Positions 9,830-19,249 of a DNA stretch of 64,000 nucleotides are shown here, piece after piece. The stretch is from contig NZ_VCPD01000002.1 of NCBI RefSeq assembly GCF_005938215.1, positions 496,001 to 560,000 of the forward strand, read 5' to 3'. The notes under the pieces are model-generated. The model saw only the letters and a program-made list of their open reading frames with translations, had not been told where the DNA came from and did no database searches. The first letter of the stretch is position 1; each line of letters opens with the position of its first letter. The position numbers were made by a program, and so were the translations under genes. This DNA comes from Ruegeria sediminis. GTDB taxonomy: Bacteria; Pseudomonadota; Alphaproteobacteria; Rhodobacterales; Rhodobacteraceae.

Positions 9830-9947
9830 AGAGAATTGATTATGCTCGGAATGTGCGTACCATATATACCATTCGAGCAGTGATATTTTTAGTTTTCGGA
9901 TCCGCTGCGGATCGTCGTGATAGGTTCATGGTTCCTCCGCTCCGGGT

Positions 9948-9966
9948 CCGGCTCAAAGCCGGTTTT
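9948..9966 (+). terminator. terminator upstream of the coiled-coil membrane gene
   Basis: CCGGCT, loop CAA, AGCCGG, then TTTT. It ends 8 nt before the next start codon and would end the alr-mlaEF-pqiA transcript. The 145 nt around it are AT-richer than the neighbouring genes and may also hold the promoter of the next gene. Confidence 0.55.
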
Positions 9967-9974
9967 CTAGGGAG

Positions 9975-10766
9975 ATGGACGATATGGCCGCGCTCCATAA
10001 TATCACTTTGCAGCTACAGACGGTTTTTCTGCGACTGACTTTTTTTCTGATATGCGCCGCAGCACTTTTCGCGATCGTGGCGACACTTCTTTCCGCACTT
10101 GGCATATGGCCCTGGCTGACATTGCAGGCCGGGATCGGCGGGACGGTCTATCCCCAAGCGGGCATGTTCATTCAGATCGGGCTGACCTGTCTTGTTCTCA
10201 TGCTGGCCTTCTACCTGCCCGCGAACGGGCGGATCATGGCCCTGGAGAACTCGCACCGGAAGTTTTCCCTGCAGATGCAGGACGTGATCAAGGCCTACCA
10301 GGTCGCCCATGCGGCGGACCGGTCGGGGCTGTTCACGCTGGCGTCCGAGTTCGACGCGGTCAAGGAACGGCTGAACTTCATGCGCGAGCATCCGGACCTC
10401 GAAGGGCTGGAGCCGGAGGTTTTGGAACTGGCGTCGCAGATGAGCCGGGTCAGCCACGAACTGGCCGATGTCTATTCCCACGACAAGGTCGAACGCGCGC
10501 GGACCTTCCTGAAACAGCGGCAGCAGGAGATCGAGCGGTTCGGCGAACGCATCGAGGAAGCGCAGATCATCCTGCACGAACTGCGGCAATGGACCCGCGA
10601 CGTGGACATCGAGGAATCGATTGCGCGGGCACAGCTGACACGGCTGCGCGACGAGTTGTTCGAGCTGTTGCCAGAGCTTTCGGCGCAACTGCGGTCGCCG
10701 CCGGACGGAAGCGATCCCTCTGCCGGAAGCATCATCGCCATGCAACCGCCCCGCGCGGCGGAGTGA
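9975..10766 (+). CDS. conserved hypothetical protein, two TM segments and coiled coil
   Basis: I do not recognise a characterised family. The 263 residues start with two membrane segments (about 18-45 and 60-82), followed by a long charged helical region (about 88-240) with heptad-like spacing that suggests a coiled coil on one side of the inner membrane, and a short Pro/Ser-rich tail. There are no catalytic motifs. It follows a terminator and precedes radA by 85 nt. A structural or scaffolding role is a guess only. Confidence 0.6.
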   Translation: MDDMAALHNITLQLQTVFLRLTFFLICAAALFAIVATLLSALGIWPWLTLQAGIGGTVYPQAGMFIQIGLTCLVLMLAFYLPANGRIMALENSHRKFSLQMQDVIKAYQVAHAADRSGLFTLASEFDAVKERLNFMREHPDLEGLEPEVLELASQMSRVSHELADVYSHDKVERARTFLKQRQQEIERFGERIEEAQIILHELRQWTRDVDIEESIARAQLTRLRDELFELLPELSAQLRSPPDGSDPSAGSIIAMQPPRAAE

Positions 10767-10851
10767 CGAACGCTGAGGGGGCGCGAGTGACCCTCGCGCC
10801 TCTATACGCGAGGGCTTGAAGAGCCGCGGCTTGTCGGGCACCAAGGTGCCC

Positions 10852-12216
10852 ATGGCAAAGACGAATTCCTTTTCATGCACCGCCTGCGGCGCCACCCATT
10901 CCCGGTGGTCCGGGCGCTGCGATGCCTGCGGCGAGTGGAACACGATCGCGCAGGAAGTGCCCCTGTCCTCGGGTCCGGCCTCGAAATCGCTGGGCAGCAA
11001 GCGCGGCCAGCCGATACCGCTCAGCACGCTCTCGGCCGAAGAAACCCCGCCGCCCCGCACGATGTGCGGCGTGACCGAGCTGGACCGGGTGCTGGGGGGC
11101 GGGCTGGTGCCCGCTTCGGCCATTCTGGTCGGCGGCGATCCGGGCATCGGCAAATCCACCCTGCTGCTGCAGGCGGCGGCCCGTTTCGCCGGCGCGGGGC
11201 TGAAGACGATCTACGTCTCGGGCGAGGAGGCCAGCGCCCAGGTGCGGATGCGCGCGCGGCGGCTTGGCCTGTCCGACGCGCCGGTTCAGCTGGCAGCCGA
11301 GACCAACCTGCGCAACATCCTGACGACGCTCGAGGCGGAAAAGCCCGGCCTCGCCATCATCGACTCCATCCAGACCATGTGGGCCGACAACGTGGACAGC
11401 GCGCCGGGATCCGTCAGCCAGGTCAGGGCCGCCGCGCATGAGCTGACCTCGTTCGCCAAGCGTCACGGCGTGTCGATCGTCATGGTGGGGCACGTGACCA
11501 AGGAGGGGCAGATCGCCGGCCCGCGCGTTGTCGAGCACATGGTCGATACCGTGCTTTACTTCGAGGGAGAGCGCGGCCACCAGTTCCGCATCCTGCGCGC
11601 GGTCAAGAACCGCTTTGGCCCCGCCGACGAGATCGGCGTCTTTGAAATGACCGGCGCGGGTCTGGCCGAAGTCACCAATCCGTCGGCGCTGTTCCTGTCC
11701 GAACGCGGCGCGCCCAGCCCGGGTTCGGCGGTCTTTGCCGGAATCGAGGGCACGCGGCCCGTGCTGGTCGAATTGCAGGCGCTGGTTGCCCCCTCGCCCC
11801 TGTCGCAGCCGCGCCGCACGGTGGTGGGATGGGACAGCGGGCGGCTGGCGATGATCCTTGCGGTGCTCGAGGCGCGCTGCGGCATTCCCTTCGCCGGGCT
11901 GGACGTTTATCTGAACGTCGCCGGCGGGCTGAAGATCTCGGAACCCGCCGCCGATCTGGCGGTCGCCGCAGCCCTGCTGAGCGCGCGCGAGGACGCCGCG
12001 CTGCCCGCCGATACGGTGGTGTTCGGTGAAATCTCGCTGTCCGGCGCGCTGCGCCCAGCCCCGCAAACCGAAAACAGGTTGAAAGAAGCGCAAAAACTTG
12101 GTTTCACAGCGGCAATTGCTCCGGCAGGCGGCAAGACCGGCACTGTGGCAGGACTGACACTGGCCCGCCCCGCAGATTTGATCGGGTTTGTTGGCGAAAC
12201 GTTCGGAGCAGGTTAA
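10852..12216 (+). CDS. radA: DNA repair protein RadA
   Basis: RecA-like ATPase that aids branch migration in recombinational repair. The 454 residues match the usual length (about 455-460). Visible parts are an N-terminal four-Cys zinc finger (C9-x2-C12 and C23-x2-C26), Walker A GGDPGIGKS (94-102), the RadA-specific KNRFG motif in the core, and the C-terminal Lon-protease-like domain. I use the ATG of MAKTNSF rather than an upstream in-frame TTG. A CvpA gene follows after 38 nt. Confidence 0.95.
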   Translation: MAKTNSFSCTACGATHSRWSGRCDACGEWNTIAQEVPLSSGPASKSLGSKRGQPIPLSTLSAEETPPPRTMCGVTELDRVLGGGLVPASAILVGGDPGIGKSTLLLQAAARFAGAGLKTIYVSGEEASAQVRMRARRLGLSDAPVQLAAETNLRNILTTLEAEKPGLAIIDSIQTMWADNVDSAPGSVSQVRAAAHELTSFAKRHGVSIVMVGHVTKEGQIAGPRVVEHMVDTVLYFEGERGHQFRILRAVKNRFGPADEIGVFEMTGAGLAEVTNPSALFLSERGAPSPGSAVFAGIEGTRPVLVELQALVAPSPLSQPRRTVVGWDSGRLAMILAVLEARCGIPFAGLDVYLNVAGGLKISEPAADLAVAAALLSAREDAALPADTVVFGEISLSGALRPAPQTENRLKEAQKLGFTAAIAPAGGKTGTVAGLTLARPADLIGFVGETFGAG

Positions 12217-12254
12217 GATCGCCCGCGAGGGCAGAAAAAGAACAGGCGAGGGCC

Positions 12255-12833
12255 ATGGAAGGTTTCACAATAATCGACGGGGTTGTCGCCCTGATCATCG
12301 TCGTGTCGGCGTTGCTGGCCTATTCCCGGGGTCTCGTTCGCGAGACGCTGGCGATCGCGGGCTGGGTAGCCGCCGCCGTGCTGGCCTTCATGTTCGCGCC
12401 GCAGGCCATGCCGCTGATCAAGGAAGTTCCGGTTCTCGGGGAATTCCTCGAAGGCAACTGCGAATTGTCCGTCATCACCGCCTTTGCCGCCGTCTTTGCG
12501 GTGGCTCTGATCGTGGTCAGCATTTTCACGCCGCTGTTTTCGTCGCTGGTGCAGCGGTCGGCGCTGGGCGGTCTGGACCAGGCGCTGGGGTTCTTCTTTG
12601 GCGTGGCGCGCGGCATTCTTTTGGTCGCGATCGCCTTCTTCGTCTATGACACGGTCATGACCGGCCAGAACTTCACCATCGTGGACGAAAGCCGCTCGGC
12701 CCAGGTCTTTGCGCAGATGAGCGAAAAGATCCAGGAACAGAACCCCGAACAGGCGCTTGGCTGGGTGACCCGTCAATACGAGGAACTGGTCGGAACGTGC
12801 TCCGCCAACAGCTCGGGGCAGCCGAGCCAGTAG
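12255..12833 (+). CDS. cvpA: CvpA family membrane protein
   Basis: Inner-membrane protein of 192 aa with four hydrophobic segments in the first 150 residues and a soluble tail, matching the CvpA (colicin V production) family. In many bacteria cvpA precedes purF, and purF is the next gene here as well. Here a strong terminator stands between them. CvpA function is poorly defined; envelope integrity and biofilm phenotypes are reported for the family. Confidence 0.85.
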   Translation: MEGFTIIDGVVALIIVVSALLAYSRGLVRETLAIAGWVAAAVLAFMFAPQAMPLIKEVPVLGEFLEGNCELSVITAFAAVFAVALIVVSIFTPLFSSLVQRSALGGLDQALGFFFGVARGILLVAIAFFVYDTVMTGQNFTIVDESRSAQVFAQMSEKIQEQNPEQALGWVTRQYEELVGTCSANSSGQPSQ

Positions 12834-12863
12834 GCCGTTGCGCATCTTCGACAGCAGATCGCG

Positions 12864-12893
12864 AATGCCCGGACATCGTTCCGGGCATTTTTT
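12864..12893 (+). terminator. rho-independent terminator after cvpA
   Basis: AATGCCCGGA, a 6-nt loop, TCCGGGCATT, then a run of T. Well-formed 10-bp stem 30 nt after the cvpA stop. Confidence 0.85.
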
Positions 12894-13002
12894 CCTCGGC
12901 CCGGCGACCCTTTGCGCCGAACGGCCGGTCGCGCGGAATCACCTGGACATGCGGCAAACAATAACGTGATCCTTTCGTGACTCGGGCGGCAGGAAGCATT
13001 AT

Positions 13003-14517
13003 GTGAAGGCCAAACCAGCCACGGATTCGGAGCTGCCCGACTTGCAAAGCCCGCAGATGCCCCCCGCCCACCCGTTCGACGACGACAAACTCCGCGAGGA
13101 ATGCGGGATTTTTGGTGTCATCGGCGTCAAGGATGCAGCCAGTTTCCTGGCCCTTGGCCTTCACGCGCTTCAACACCGGGGACAGGAGGCCGGCGGCATC
13201 GTCACCTATGACGCCGAACAGGGTTTCAGTTCGGTCCGCCGTTTCGGCTATGTTCGCGACAACTTCACCTCGGCCGACGTGATGGAGGCCCTGCCCGGTT
13301 CGCTGGGCATCGGGCACGTGCGCTATTCCACCGCCGGTTCCAAGGGACAGACGGCGATTCGCGACGTGCAGCCGTTTTTCGGTGAATTCTCGATGGGCGG
13401 CGCGGCGATCGCGCATAACGGCAACATCACCAACGCCAACGCGCTGCGGCGCGAACTGATCGAGCGCGGCTCGATCTTTCAAAGCTCGTCCGACAGCGAA
13501 TGCATCATTCACCTGATGGCGCGGTCGCTGCAGCGCAACATCCCCGAGCGGATGGAGGACGCGCTGCGCCGCGTCGAAGGCGCATTTTCGGTCGTGGCCA
13601 TGACCCGGACCAAGCTGATCGGCGTGCGTGACCCGATGGGCGTGCGCCCGCTGGTGCTGGGCAAGATCGGCGACGGCTGGTGCCTGTCGTCCGAGACCTG
13701 CGCGCTGGACATCATCGGCGCCGAGTTCATCCGCGAGATCGAGCCGGGCGAGATGGTGGTGATCACCGCCAAGGACGGCGTTCAGAGCAACTTTCCCTTC
13801 CGCCCGCAGCCGCCGAAGTTCTGCATCTTCGAGCATGTCTATTTCTCGCGCCCCGACTCGATCCTCGGCGGGCGGTCGGTCTATGAGACGCGCGAAGCCA
13901 TCGGGCGGGAACTGGCAAAGGAAAGCCCGGTCGACGCGGACCTGGTCTGCCCCGTGCCGGACAGCGGCACCCCCGCCGCAATCGGCTATTCGCTGGAATC
14001 AGGCATTCCCTACGCGATGGGCATCATCCGCAACCAGTACATGGGCCGGACCTTCATCGAGCCGACCGAACAGATCCGCAACATGGGCGTGCGGCTGAAG
14101 CTGAACGTCAACCGCGCGCTGATCGAGGGCAAACGGGTGATCCTGGTGGACGATTCCGTCGTGCGCGGCACCACCAGCCGCAAGATCAAGGAAATGATCC
14201 TGGATGCCGGCGCCAAGGAAGTGCATTTCCGTATCGCCTCGCCGCCGACCGCCTGGCCGTGTTTCTACGGCGTGGACACGCCGGAGCGCGAGAAACTGCT
14301 GGCGGCGACCATGAACGAGGACGAAATGGCCGAGTACCTGGCGGTGGACAGCCTCAAGTTCATTTCGCTGGACGGGCTCTATCGTGCGGTCGGCGAATCG
14401 CAGGGACGCAACAAGAAGTGCCCGCAATATTGCGATGCCTGTTTCTCGGGCGAATATCCCGTCATCCCTGCCGACAAGATTGAGCAGGGTTTCAAGATGC
14501 AGCCCGCGGCAGAATAA
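13003..14517 (+). CDS. purF: amidophosphoribosyltransferase
   Basis: First committed enzyme of purine synthesis: PRPP plus glutamine to phosphoribosylamine. The 504 residues contain the Ntn glutaminase nucleophile C34 in EECGIFGVIG, so about 33 residues would be removed as a propeptide. The PRPP motif VILVDDSVVRGTTS lies near 376. C274, C420, C477 and C480 match the four Cys positions of the [4Fe-4S]-containing Bacillus-type enzymes. The GTG start has AGGAAG upstream; an internal ATG at 13057 would give a shorter propeptide. A strong terminator follows. Confidence 0.95.
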   Translation: MKAKPATDSELPDLQSPQMPPAHPFDDDKLREECGIFGVIGVKDAASFLALGLHALQHRGQEAGGIVTYDAEQGFSSVRRFGYVRDNFTSADVMEALPGSLGIGHVRYSTAGSKGQTAIRDVQPFFGEFSMGGAAIAHNGNITNANALRRELIERGSIFQSSSDSECIIHLMARSLQRNIPERMEDALRRVEGAFSVVAMTRTKLIGVRDPMGVRPLVLGKIGDGWCLSSETCALDIIGAEFIREIEPGEMVVITAKDGVQSNFPFRPQPPKFCIFEHVYFSRPDSILGGRSVYETREAIGRELAKESPVDADLVCPVPDSGTPAAIGYSLESGIPYAMGIIRNQYMGRTFIEPTEQIRNMGVRLKLNVNRALIEGKRVILVDDSVVRGTTSRKIKEMILDAGAKEVHFRIASPPTAWPCFYGVDTPEREKLLAATMNEDEMAEYLAVDSLKFISLDGLYRAVGESQGRNKKCPQYCDACFSGEYPVIPADKIEQGFKMQPAAE

Positions 14518-14539
14518 TCCTGCGGGAACAACGCGATCC

Positions 14540-14564
14540 AAAAGGGGCCATCGGCCCCTTTTTT
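14540..14564 (+). terminator. rho-independent terminator after purF
   Basis: AAAGGGGCC, ATC, GGCCCC followed by a T6 run. The left A-tract also allows partial function on the other strand. Confidence 0.88.
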
Positions 14565-14680
14565 GTCGCCGGAAATGAGGGTGGCGGAACTCTGCCGCCG
14601 CCCTGAATCCGCCTTTCCCCGGATCCGCGTCTTTGCTAAGCGGCAGCCTTCCGACCACTCGTGAAACAGGGACCCGGGCG

Positions 14681-14947
14681 ATGCCCCGGCGGCGATTCAT
14701 GTCAAACTCCAAAGTCAATGGCGCTGCGACGCAGCAAGGCGCACTGGCCAAGAACTCGGTGGCAGTCCTTGGGGTGTTCGGCCCCTCGAACGACCTGCGC
14801 GCGCTGATGCGCCTGTCGAACGGCCGCATCGAGAAGGTCGAGCCCGGCAGCCGCGTGGGCTCGGGCACCGTGGCCGCCATCGACGAGAACGGCGTGATGC
14901 TGCGACAAAGCGGCCAGACCAAGCGGATCGACATTCCCGGAAGCTGA
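14681..14947 (+). CDS. small conserved protein, PilP/GspC-like fold possible
   Basis: Small protein of about 88 aa. The core (VAVLGVFGPSNDLRALMRLS, then GRIEKVEPGSRVGSGTVAAI) is a set of short strands with turn glycines, like the small beta domains seen in PilP and GspC. No pilus or secretion genes are nearby. The ATG at 14681 has AGGGA 8 nt upstream; the ATG at 14699 (MSNSKVNG) is the other candidate. The next gene starts 43 nt downstream. Function unknown. Confidence 0.55.
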   Translation: MPRRRFMSNSKVNGAATQQGALAKNSVAVLGVFGPSNDLRALMRLSNGRIEKVEPGSRVGSGTVAAIDENGVMLRQSGQTKRIDIPGS

Positions 14948-14990
14948 TCCTCTCTTGACGCCTCGCGCGCACGGGTTCAAACCGGCCCGC

Positions 14991-15635
14991 ATGACCGATC
15001 AGACAAAAATCGCCCTCGTTACCGGGGCTTCACGCGGATTGGGCGCCGCCCTCGCCGAGGCGCTGGCGCCCGCCTATCACATTGTCGCCGTTGCCCGCAC
15101 CACCGGCGCGCTCGAGGAACTGGACGACCGGATCAAGGCCAAGGGCGGCTCGGCCACGCTGGCGCCCATGGACATCGCCGACCCGAACGCCATGGCGACG
15201 CTGTGCCGGGGCATCCATGACCGCTGGGGCAAGCTGGACCTGTGGCTGCACACGGCGATCCATACCGCGCCCCTGACCCCTGCCCCCTTCGTCGATCCGA
15301 AGGATTGGGGAAAGTCCTTCGCCATCAACGCCACCGCGACATCGGTGCTGATCCCCTACGTGGCTCCGTTGCTGGGCGAACACGGTCAGGCGGTGTTCTT
15401 CGACGACCCCAAAGCGGGCGAGAAGTTCTTTGGCACCTACGGGGCCACCAAGGCGGCCCAGATGGCCCTGGCCCGAAGCTGGGCGGCGGAAACCGTCCGG
15501 ACAGGCCCGCGCGTGACCATCGTTCAGCCCGCGCCGATGGCAACCGCGCTGCGCGCCCGGTTCCACCCCGGCGAGGACCGCTCGGTGCTGGCGAAACCAT
15601 CGGACGAGGCGGCACGCATCCTGGCGCTGTTGTAG
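14991..15635 (+). CDS. SDR family NAD(P)-dependent oxidoreductase
   Basis: Short-chain dehydrogenase/reductase of 214 aa. The cofactor motif TGASRGLG is at 11-18 and YGATK gives the catalytic Tyr and Lys. The position usually held by the catalytic Ser falls in AVFFDDPKAG, where I see no Ser, so activity may be altered. The ATG at 14991 is chosen; an upstream TTG at 14955 would add a tail of no family character. It may be co-transcribed with the small protein before it. Substrate unknown. Confidence 0.75.
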   Translation: MTDQTKIALVTGASRGLGAALAEALAPAYHIVAVARTTGALEELDDRIKAKGGSATLAPMDIADPNAMATLCRGIHDRWGKLDLWLHTAIHTAPLTPAPFVDPKDWGKSFAINATATSVLIPYVAPLLGEHGQAVFFDDPKAGEKFFGTYGATKAAQMALARSWAAETVRTGPRVTIVQPAPMATALRARFHPGEDRSVLAKPSDEAARILALL

Positions 15636-15676
15636 GGTCGGCCCGCAGCGTATTTCCGGCGGGCGCGGTTGCGCCT

Positions 15677-16519
15677 TCAGGCGATGTGGACGCCCTGACG
15701 GCCGGCCAGATCGACGAAGAACTGCCAGGCCACCCGGCCCGAGCGCGCGCCGCGCGTCGCCTGCCATTCGATCGCCTCGGCCCGCAGCGTTTCGGCGTCG
15801 ACGGTGACGCCATAGGCGCCGCAATAGCGGTCGATCATCGCCAGGTATTCGTCCTGACTGCAGGGGTGGAAGCCCAGCCACAGGCCGAAGCGGTCGCTGA
15901 GCGACACCTTTTCCTCGACCGCTTCGGACGGGTTGATGGCGGTGGAGCGTTCGTTCTCGATCATGTCGCGCGGCATCAGGTGACGCCGGTTCGACGTGGC
16001 GTAGAGAACCACGTTTTCCGGCCGCCCCTCGATCCCCCCATCCAGGACCGCCTTGAGCGACTTGTAATGCTGGTCGTCATGGCTGAAGGACAGGTCGTCG
16101 CAGAACAGGATGAACCGGTGCGGCGCGGCGCGCAGGTGGTTCAGCAGCCGCCCGACCGACGCCATATCCTCGCGCTGCAATTCGACGAGTTTCAGGTTCG
16201 GGTGGTCGCCGTTAAGCGTGCCATGCACCGCTTTGACGAGGCTGGATTTTCCCATGCCGCGCGCACCCCAGAGCAGCGCGTTGTTGGCCTTGAATCCCTG
16301 TGCGAAACGGCGCGTGTTGTCGAGAAGCGTGTCGCGTGACCGATTGATGCCGACCAGCAGGTCGAGATCGACCCGGCTGACCTCGGCTACGGCCTCGAGC
16401 CGGTCCGGGCCCACGTGCCAGACGAAGGCCGGGGCGGCGTCGAAATCCGGCGCTGCCAGCGGGGCCGGCGCGATCCGTTCAAGGGCATCGGCTATACGGT
16501 TCAGGGCCTGACTGTCCAT
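15677..16519 (-). CDS. DUF815 family AAA ATPase
   Basis: ATPase of 280 aa with Walker A WGARGMGKSS (about 84-93) and Walker B FILFCDDLSF near 138, followed by a sensor region NRRHLMPRDMIEN. This is the DUF815 family found next to tat genes or alone in many alphaproteobacteria; its function is not established. It lies downstream of tatC on the same strand, but a strong hairpin terminator sits between them, so it probably has its own promoter or depends on read-through. Confidence 0.85.
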   Translation of the reverse strand: MDSQALNRIADALERIAPAPLAAPDFDAAPAFVWHVGPDRLEAVAEVSRVDLDLLVGINRSRDTLLDNTRRFAQGFKANNALLWGARGMGKSSLVKAVHGTLNGDHPNLKLVELQREDMASVGRLLNHLRAAPHRFILFCDDLSFSHDDQHYKSLKAVLDGGIEGRPENVVLYATSNRRHLMPRDMIENERSTAINPSEAVEEKVSLSDRFGLWLGFHPCSQDEYLAMIDRYCGAYGVTVDAETLRAEAIEWQATRGARSGRVAWQFFVDLAGRQGVHIA

Positions 16520-16584
16520 GCGCTCCTCCTGTTCTTGCGGCGCTTCAAACCATGTTCCGGCGCGGCCAACAAGAGAGGGGAACG

Positions 16585-16614
16585 AAAAAGGCGCGCCGGC
16601 ATTCCGGCGCGCCT
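16585..16614 (-). terminator. rho-independent terminator of the tat operon
   Basis: Read on the minus strand: AGGCGCGCCGG, 4-nt loop, CCGGCGCGCCT, then TTTTC. Eleven-bp perfect stem between tatC and the DUF815 gene. Confidence 0.88.
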
Positions 16615-16637
16615 GTGCATTGCGGTTCGGCGGTAGG

Positions 16638-17516
16638 TTATTTCCGTTCCTCGTCGAACTCGGCCATCATCGGATCGTCGGCTTCTTCCTCGTCGTCGTA
16701 GTAGCCTTCGGCGCGCAGTTGCGCTTCGCGCTTCTGCTCGACGCGTCCGACCAGGAAGATCGAGATCTCGTAGAGGCCGTAAACCACCACGAAGAGGATG
16801 ATCTGGGTGATCACGTCCGGCGGGGTTACGATGGCGGCAAGGATCAGGATGCCGACCACCGCGTATTTGCGAACGGCGCCCAGCCCCTCGGCGCTGACCA
16901 GGCCTGCCTTGCCCATCAGCGTCAGCAGCACCGGCAACTGGAAGCAGAGGCCGAAGGCCACGATGAACTTGATGGTCAGGTTCAGGTATTCCTGCGCCGA
17001 ACCCTGGAAGACCACGCTGAGGGGCGCAGTCGCCCCGTCGGCCACGGCCTCGCCCTCGGCGCCGAACTGCTGGAATCCCAGGAAGAAGTCATAGGCCAGC
17101 GGCGTCACAACGTAAAAGGCAAAGGACGCGCCCAGCAGGAACATGAAGGGCGACGCCAGCAGGAACGGCAGGAACGCATTCTTTTCCGACCGGTAAAGCC
17201 CCGGCGCCACGAAGCGCCACATCTGCATCCCGATATAGGGGAAGGCCAGGATGAAGCCGCCCAGGAGCGAGACCTTGATGGCGACGAAGAAGCCTTCCTG
17301 CGGCGAGATGAAGATCAGGTCGCAATCCTGCCCGCGTTCGGCCAGAACCTCGCACAGCGGGCTGGTCAGAAAGTTGAAGATCGGCGTCGCCACCGTGAAG
17401 CAGAGCACCATCCCGATCAGGAAGGCCACCACGCTGTGGATGAGCCGCGTGCGCAGCTCGGTCAGATGCTCGATCAGCGGCGCGGACGTGTCGTCGATCT
17501 CGTCGGTCTTGCTCAT
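16638..17516 (-). CDS. tatC: Sec-independent protein translocase TatC
   Basis: Core receptor of the twin-arginine translocase, which moves folded proteins across the inner membrane. The 292 residues show six membrane spans and the signal-recognition segment [12 protein letters not shown] at 15-26, plus [12 protein letters not shown] in the first cytoplasmic loop. It is longer than E. coli TatC (258), with extra residues in a periplasmic loop (about 150-170) and an acidic cytoplasmic tail (DDEEEADDP and EFDEERK). The start overlaps the tatB stop by 4 nt. Confidence 0.96.
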   Translation of the reverse strand: MSKTDEIDDTSAPLIEHLTELRTRLIHSVVAFLIGMVLCFTVATPIFNFLTSPLCEVLAERGQDCDLIFISPQEGFFVAIKVSLLGGFILAFPYIGMQMWRFVAPGLYRSEKNAFLPFLLASPFMFLLGASFAFYVVTPLAYDFFLGFQQFGAEGEAVADGATAPLSVVFQGSAQEYLNLTIKFIVAFGLCFQLPVLLTLMGKAGLVSAEGLGAVRKYAVVGILILAAIVTPPDVITQIILFVVVYGLYEISIFLVGRVEQKREAQLRAEGYYDDEEEADDPMMAEFDEERK

Positions 17517-17986
17517 GTCTTGTCCGTTTCGGATTTGAGCGCGGCTTCCATCTCTTCCGCCTTGGCCATCGCCTCGGCGGCCTCGCGGGCCTTGCGCTCG
17601 GCGGCAGCGCGGGCAGTGGCGACCTGGATCTTCTTGGCCTGTTCGGCGCGTTCCTTGGCCAGCTTGCCGGTTTCGCTGTCAGGATCGAACTTTGCGGCGT
17701 CCACGCCCGAGGTGATGTCCGAGGTCATGTCCTTGGCCGCCTTCTTCACCCCGTCCATCGCGGTGTTGACCGGGTTGGTCGCGGCCTTGATGCCCTTGGT
17801 GATCTCGCTCACCCCGGCCTCGTCGGCGGCCTCGTTCATCGCCTTGCTGAACTCGCGCGCCATGCCGCGGGCCTTGCCGATCCAGCGTCCGACATTGCGG
17901 AAGAGAACCGGCAGATCCTTGGGCCCCACCACGATCAAAGCGACGATGCCGATGACCAGAAGCTCGGTCCAGCCAAGATCAAACAT
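17513..17986 (-). CDS. tatB: Sec-independent protein translocase TatB
   Basis: Single-span protein of 157 aa that forms the substrate receptor with TatC. The N-terminus [21 protein letters not shown] has the Glu in the membrane helix and the following GPKDLP hinge typical of TatB, then an amphipathic helix and a long Ala/Lys/Glu-rich tail. It sits 6 nt after tatA and overlaps tatC by 4 nt, giving the usual tatABC operon order. Confidence 0.95.
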   Translation of the reverse strand: MFDLGWTELLVIGIVALIVVGPKDLPVLFRNVGRWIGKARGMAREFSKAMNEAADEAGVSEITKGIKAATNPVNTAMDGVKKAAKDMTSDITSGVDAAKFDPDSETGKLAKERAEQAKKIQVATARAAAERKAREAAEAMAKAEEMEAALKSETDKT

Positions 17987-17992
17987 GAGCGT

Positions 17993-18208
17993 TTAGACCT
18001 TGTCTTTCTCGGATTCGGGGGTGATGTCCTTGGCGTCGGCAGCCTTGTCCTGCTCCAGTTCCTCGGTGCCGTCCTTGACGCCTTTCTTGAAGGCGGTGAT
18101 GCCTTTGCCGACTTCGCCCATCAGCGAGCTGATCTTGCCGCGCCCGAAAAGCACCAGAACCACGACGGCGATCAGCAGAAGGCCGGGAAGGCCGATGTTG
18201 TTGAGCAT
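17993..18208 (-). CDS. tatA: Sec-independent protein translocase TatA
   Basis: Pore-forming Tat subunit of 71 aa. One membrane helix (about 4-21), then the [17 protein letters not shown] amphipathic helix with the conserved FG pair, then an acidic tail. The ATG at 18208 has GGAGAT upstream. A longer in-frame open frame extends to 18436 but its extra N-terminus would place a charged tail before the membrane helix, so it is rejected. First gene of tatABC. Confidence 0.95.
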   Translation of the reverse strand: MLNNIGLPGLLLIAVVVLVLFGRGKISSLMGEVGKGITAFKKGVKDGTEELEQDKAADAKDITPESEKDKV

Positions 18209-18523
18209 GATGTATCTCCTCTTTCCTCGGCGCGTCCTGCGCCGGCAATCCGGTTTCGCTGGTGTTCTACGCCCGACTTCGGTCCGGGCAAAGGGGCAAG
18301 CCGTTCGGATGAACCGGGAATCCGCAGGATTTTCGACGTTGCGGCTTGCCTTTGGCCTCAACTGACAGGTTAATGGCAGTTGGGGCCGGCCAAGTCCGGC
18401 CTCGCCACAACATAGTTCAGGGGAAAGGGATGGCACAAATTTCCGAAGTCGTCACCGAATTGCCGACCGGCAGCGCGCAACGCGGCGGCACGTCGAAGGC
18501 GGCAGAGCTCCGGGGTTGACGCC
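18209..18523. other. divergent intergenic region, tatA / YafY-type regulator
   Basis: 315 nt without a gene that I can support. It must hold the promoters of tatABC (leftward) and of the regulator at 18524 (rightward). No convincing inverted repeat, RNA gene or mobile sequence is seen. Confidence 0.5.
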
Positions 18524-19189
18524 ATGCGCCGCACCGACCGGTTGTTCGACATCATCAGGATCCTGGGCGACGGCAAGCTGCACCGGGCGCAGGACATCGC
18601 CGAGCGGCTGAACGTGTCGGTCAGGACGATCTATCGCGACATGGAAACGCTTGCGGCCTCGGGCGTGCCGGTCCAAGGCGAACGCGGCGTCGGATATACG
18701 GTGGCCGATCAGATCGCCCTGCCCCCGCTCAACCTGACCCCAGCCGAGCTTGAGGCGCTGAACCTCGGAATGGCGATCGTCGCAGAGGCCGCGGATGCCG
18801 AACTCAGAGCCGCGGCCGAGTCCCTGGCGGAAAAGATCGACGCGGTGCTGCCCACCCAGACCATCGCCGAGGGGGATGCCTGGAAGTTCGCCGTCTACCC
18901 CTTTGCCGACACCGCCCGCGGCCTGGCTCACATGGCGCCGTTGCGATCGGCCATCGCGTCGCGCCAGAAGCTGCGCCTGTCTTACCGCGGCACTGACGGC
19001 GCACTGACCGAGCGGATCATCCGCCCGCTGCAGATGGAATACTGGGGTCGGGTCTGGACGGTGACGGGTTGGTGCGAGCTGCGCGCAGACTTCCGCGTCT
19101 TTCGCCTGGACCTGATCGAGGTACTGGTTCCGCTCCCGGAACTCTTCACCGACGAACCGGGCAAGCGCCTGAGCGATTTCCGGCCCTGA
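18524..19189 (+). CDS. YafY-type transcriptional regulator (HTH_11 + WYL)
   Basis: Regulator of 221 aa with an N-terminal winged helix (about 1-60; RAQDIAERLNVSVRTIYRDM) and a C-terminal WYL-type sensor domain (from about 135; LRLSYRGTDG then RPLQMEYWGRVWTVTGWCEL). WYL domains are thought to bind nucleic acids or nucleotides. It is divergent from tatA. A 9-bp GC hairpin (19223-19245) without a T-tract lies between this gene and the convergent nlpD-like gene. Target genes unknown. Confidence 0.85.
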   Translation: MRRTDRLFDIIRILGDGKLHRAQDIAERLNVSVRTIYRDMETLAASGVPVQGERGVGYTVADQIALPPLNLTPAELEALNLGMAIVAEAADAELRAAAESLAEKIDAVLPTQTIAEGDAWKFAVYPFADTARGLAHMAPLRSAIASRQKLRLSYRGTDGALTERIIRPLQMEYWGRVWTVTGWCELRADFRVFRLDLIEVLVPLPELFTDEPGKRLSDFRP

Positions 19190-19249
19190 ACCGTCGCCCT
19201 GCCGAAGAACCCTTGGGCAGGGGATCGGCCCGGGACGGGCCGATCAGGG

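Noticed and set aside
16518-17996. 492-codon plus-strand frame over tatC and tatB
   Set aside because: Antisense shadow of the tat genes.
18209-18436. N-terminal extension of tatA
   Set aside because: An in-frame open stretch exists, but it would put a charged tail ahead of the membrane helix, and GGAGAT supports the ATG at 18208.
19190-19249. rpoS or another sigma factor next to nlpD
   Set aside because: The gene downstream of nlpD is the convergent YafY-type regulator; no sigma-factor frame exists there.
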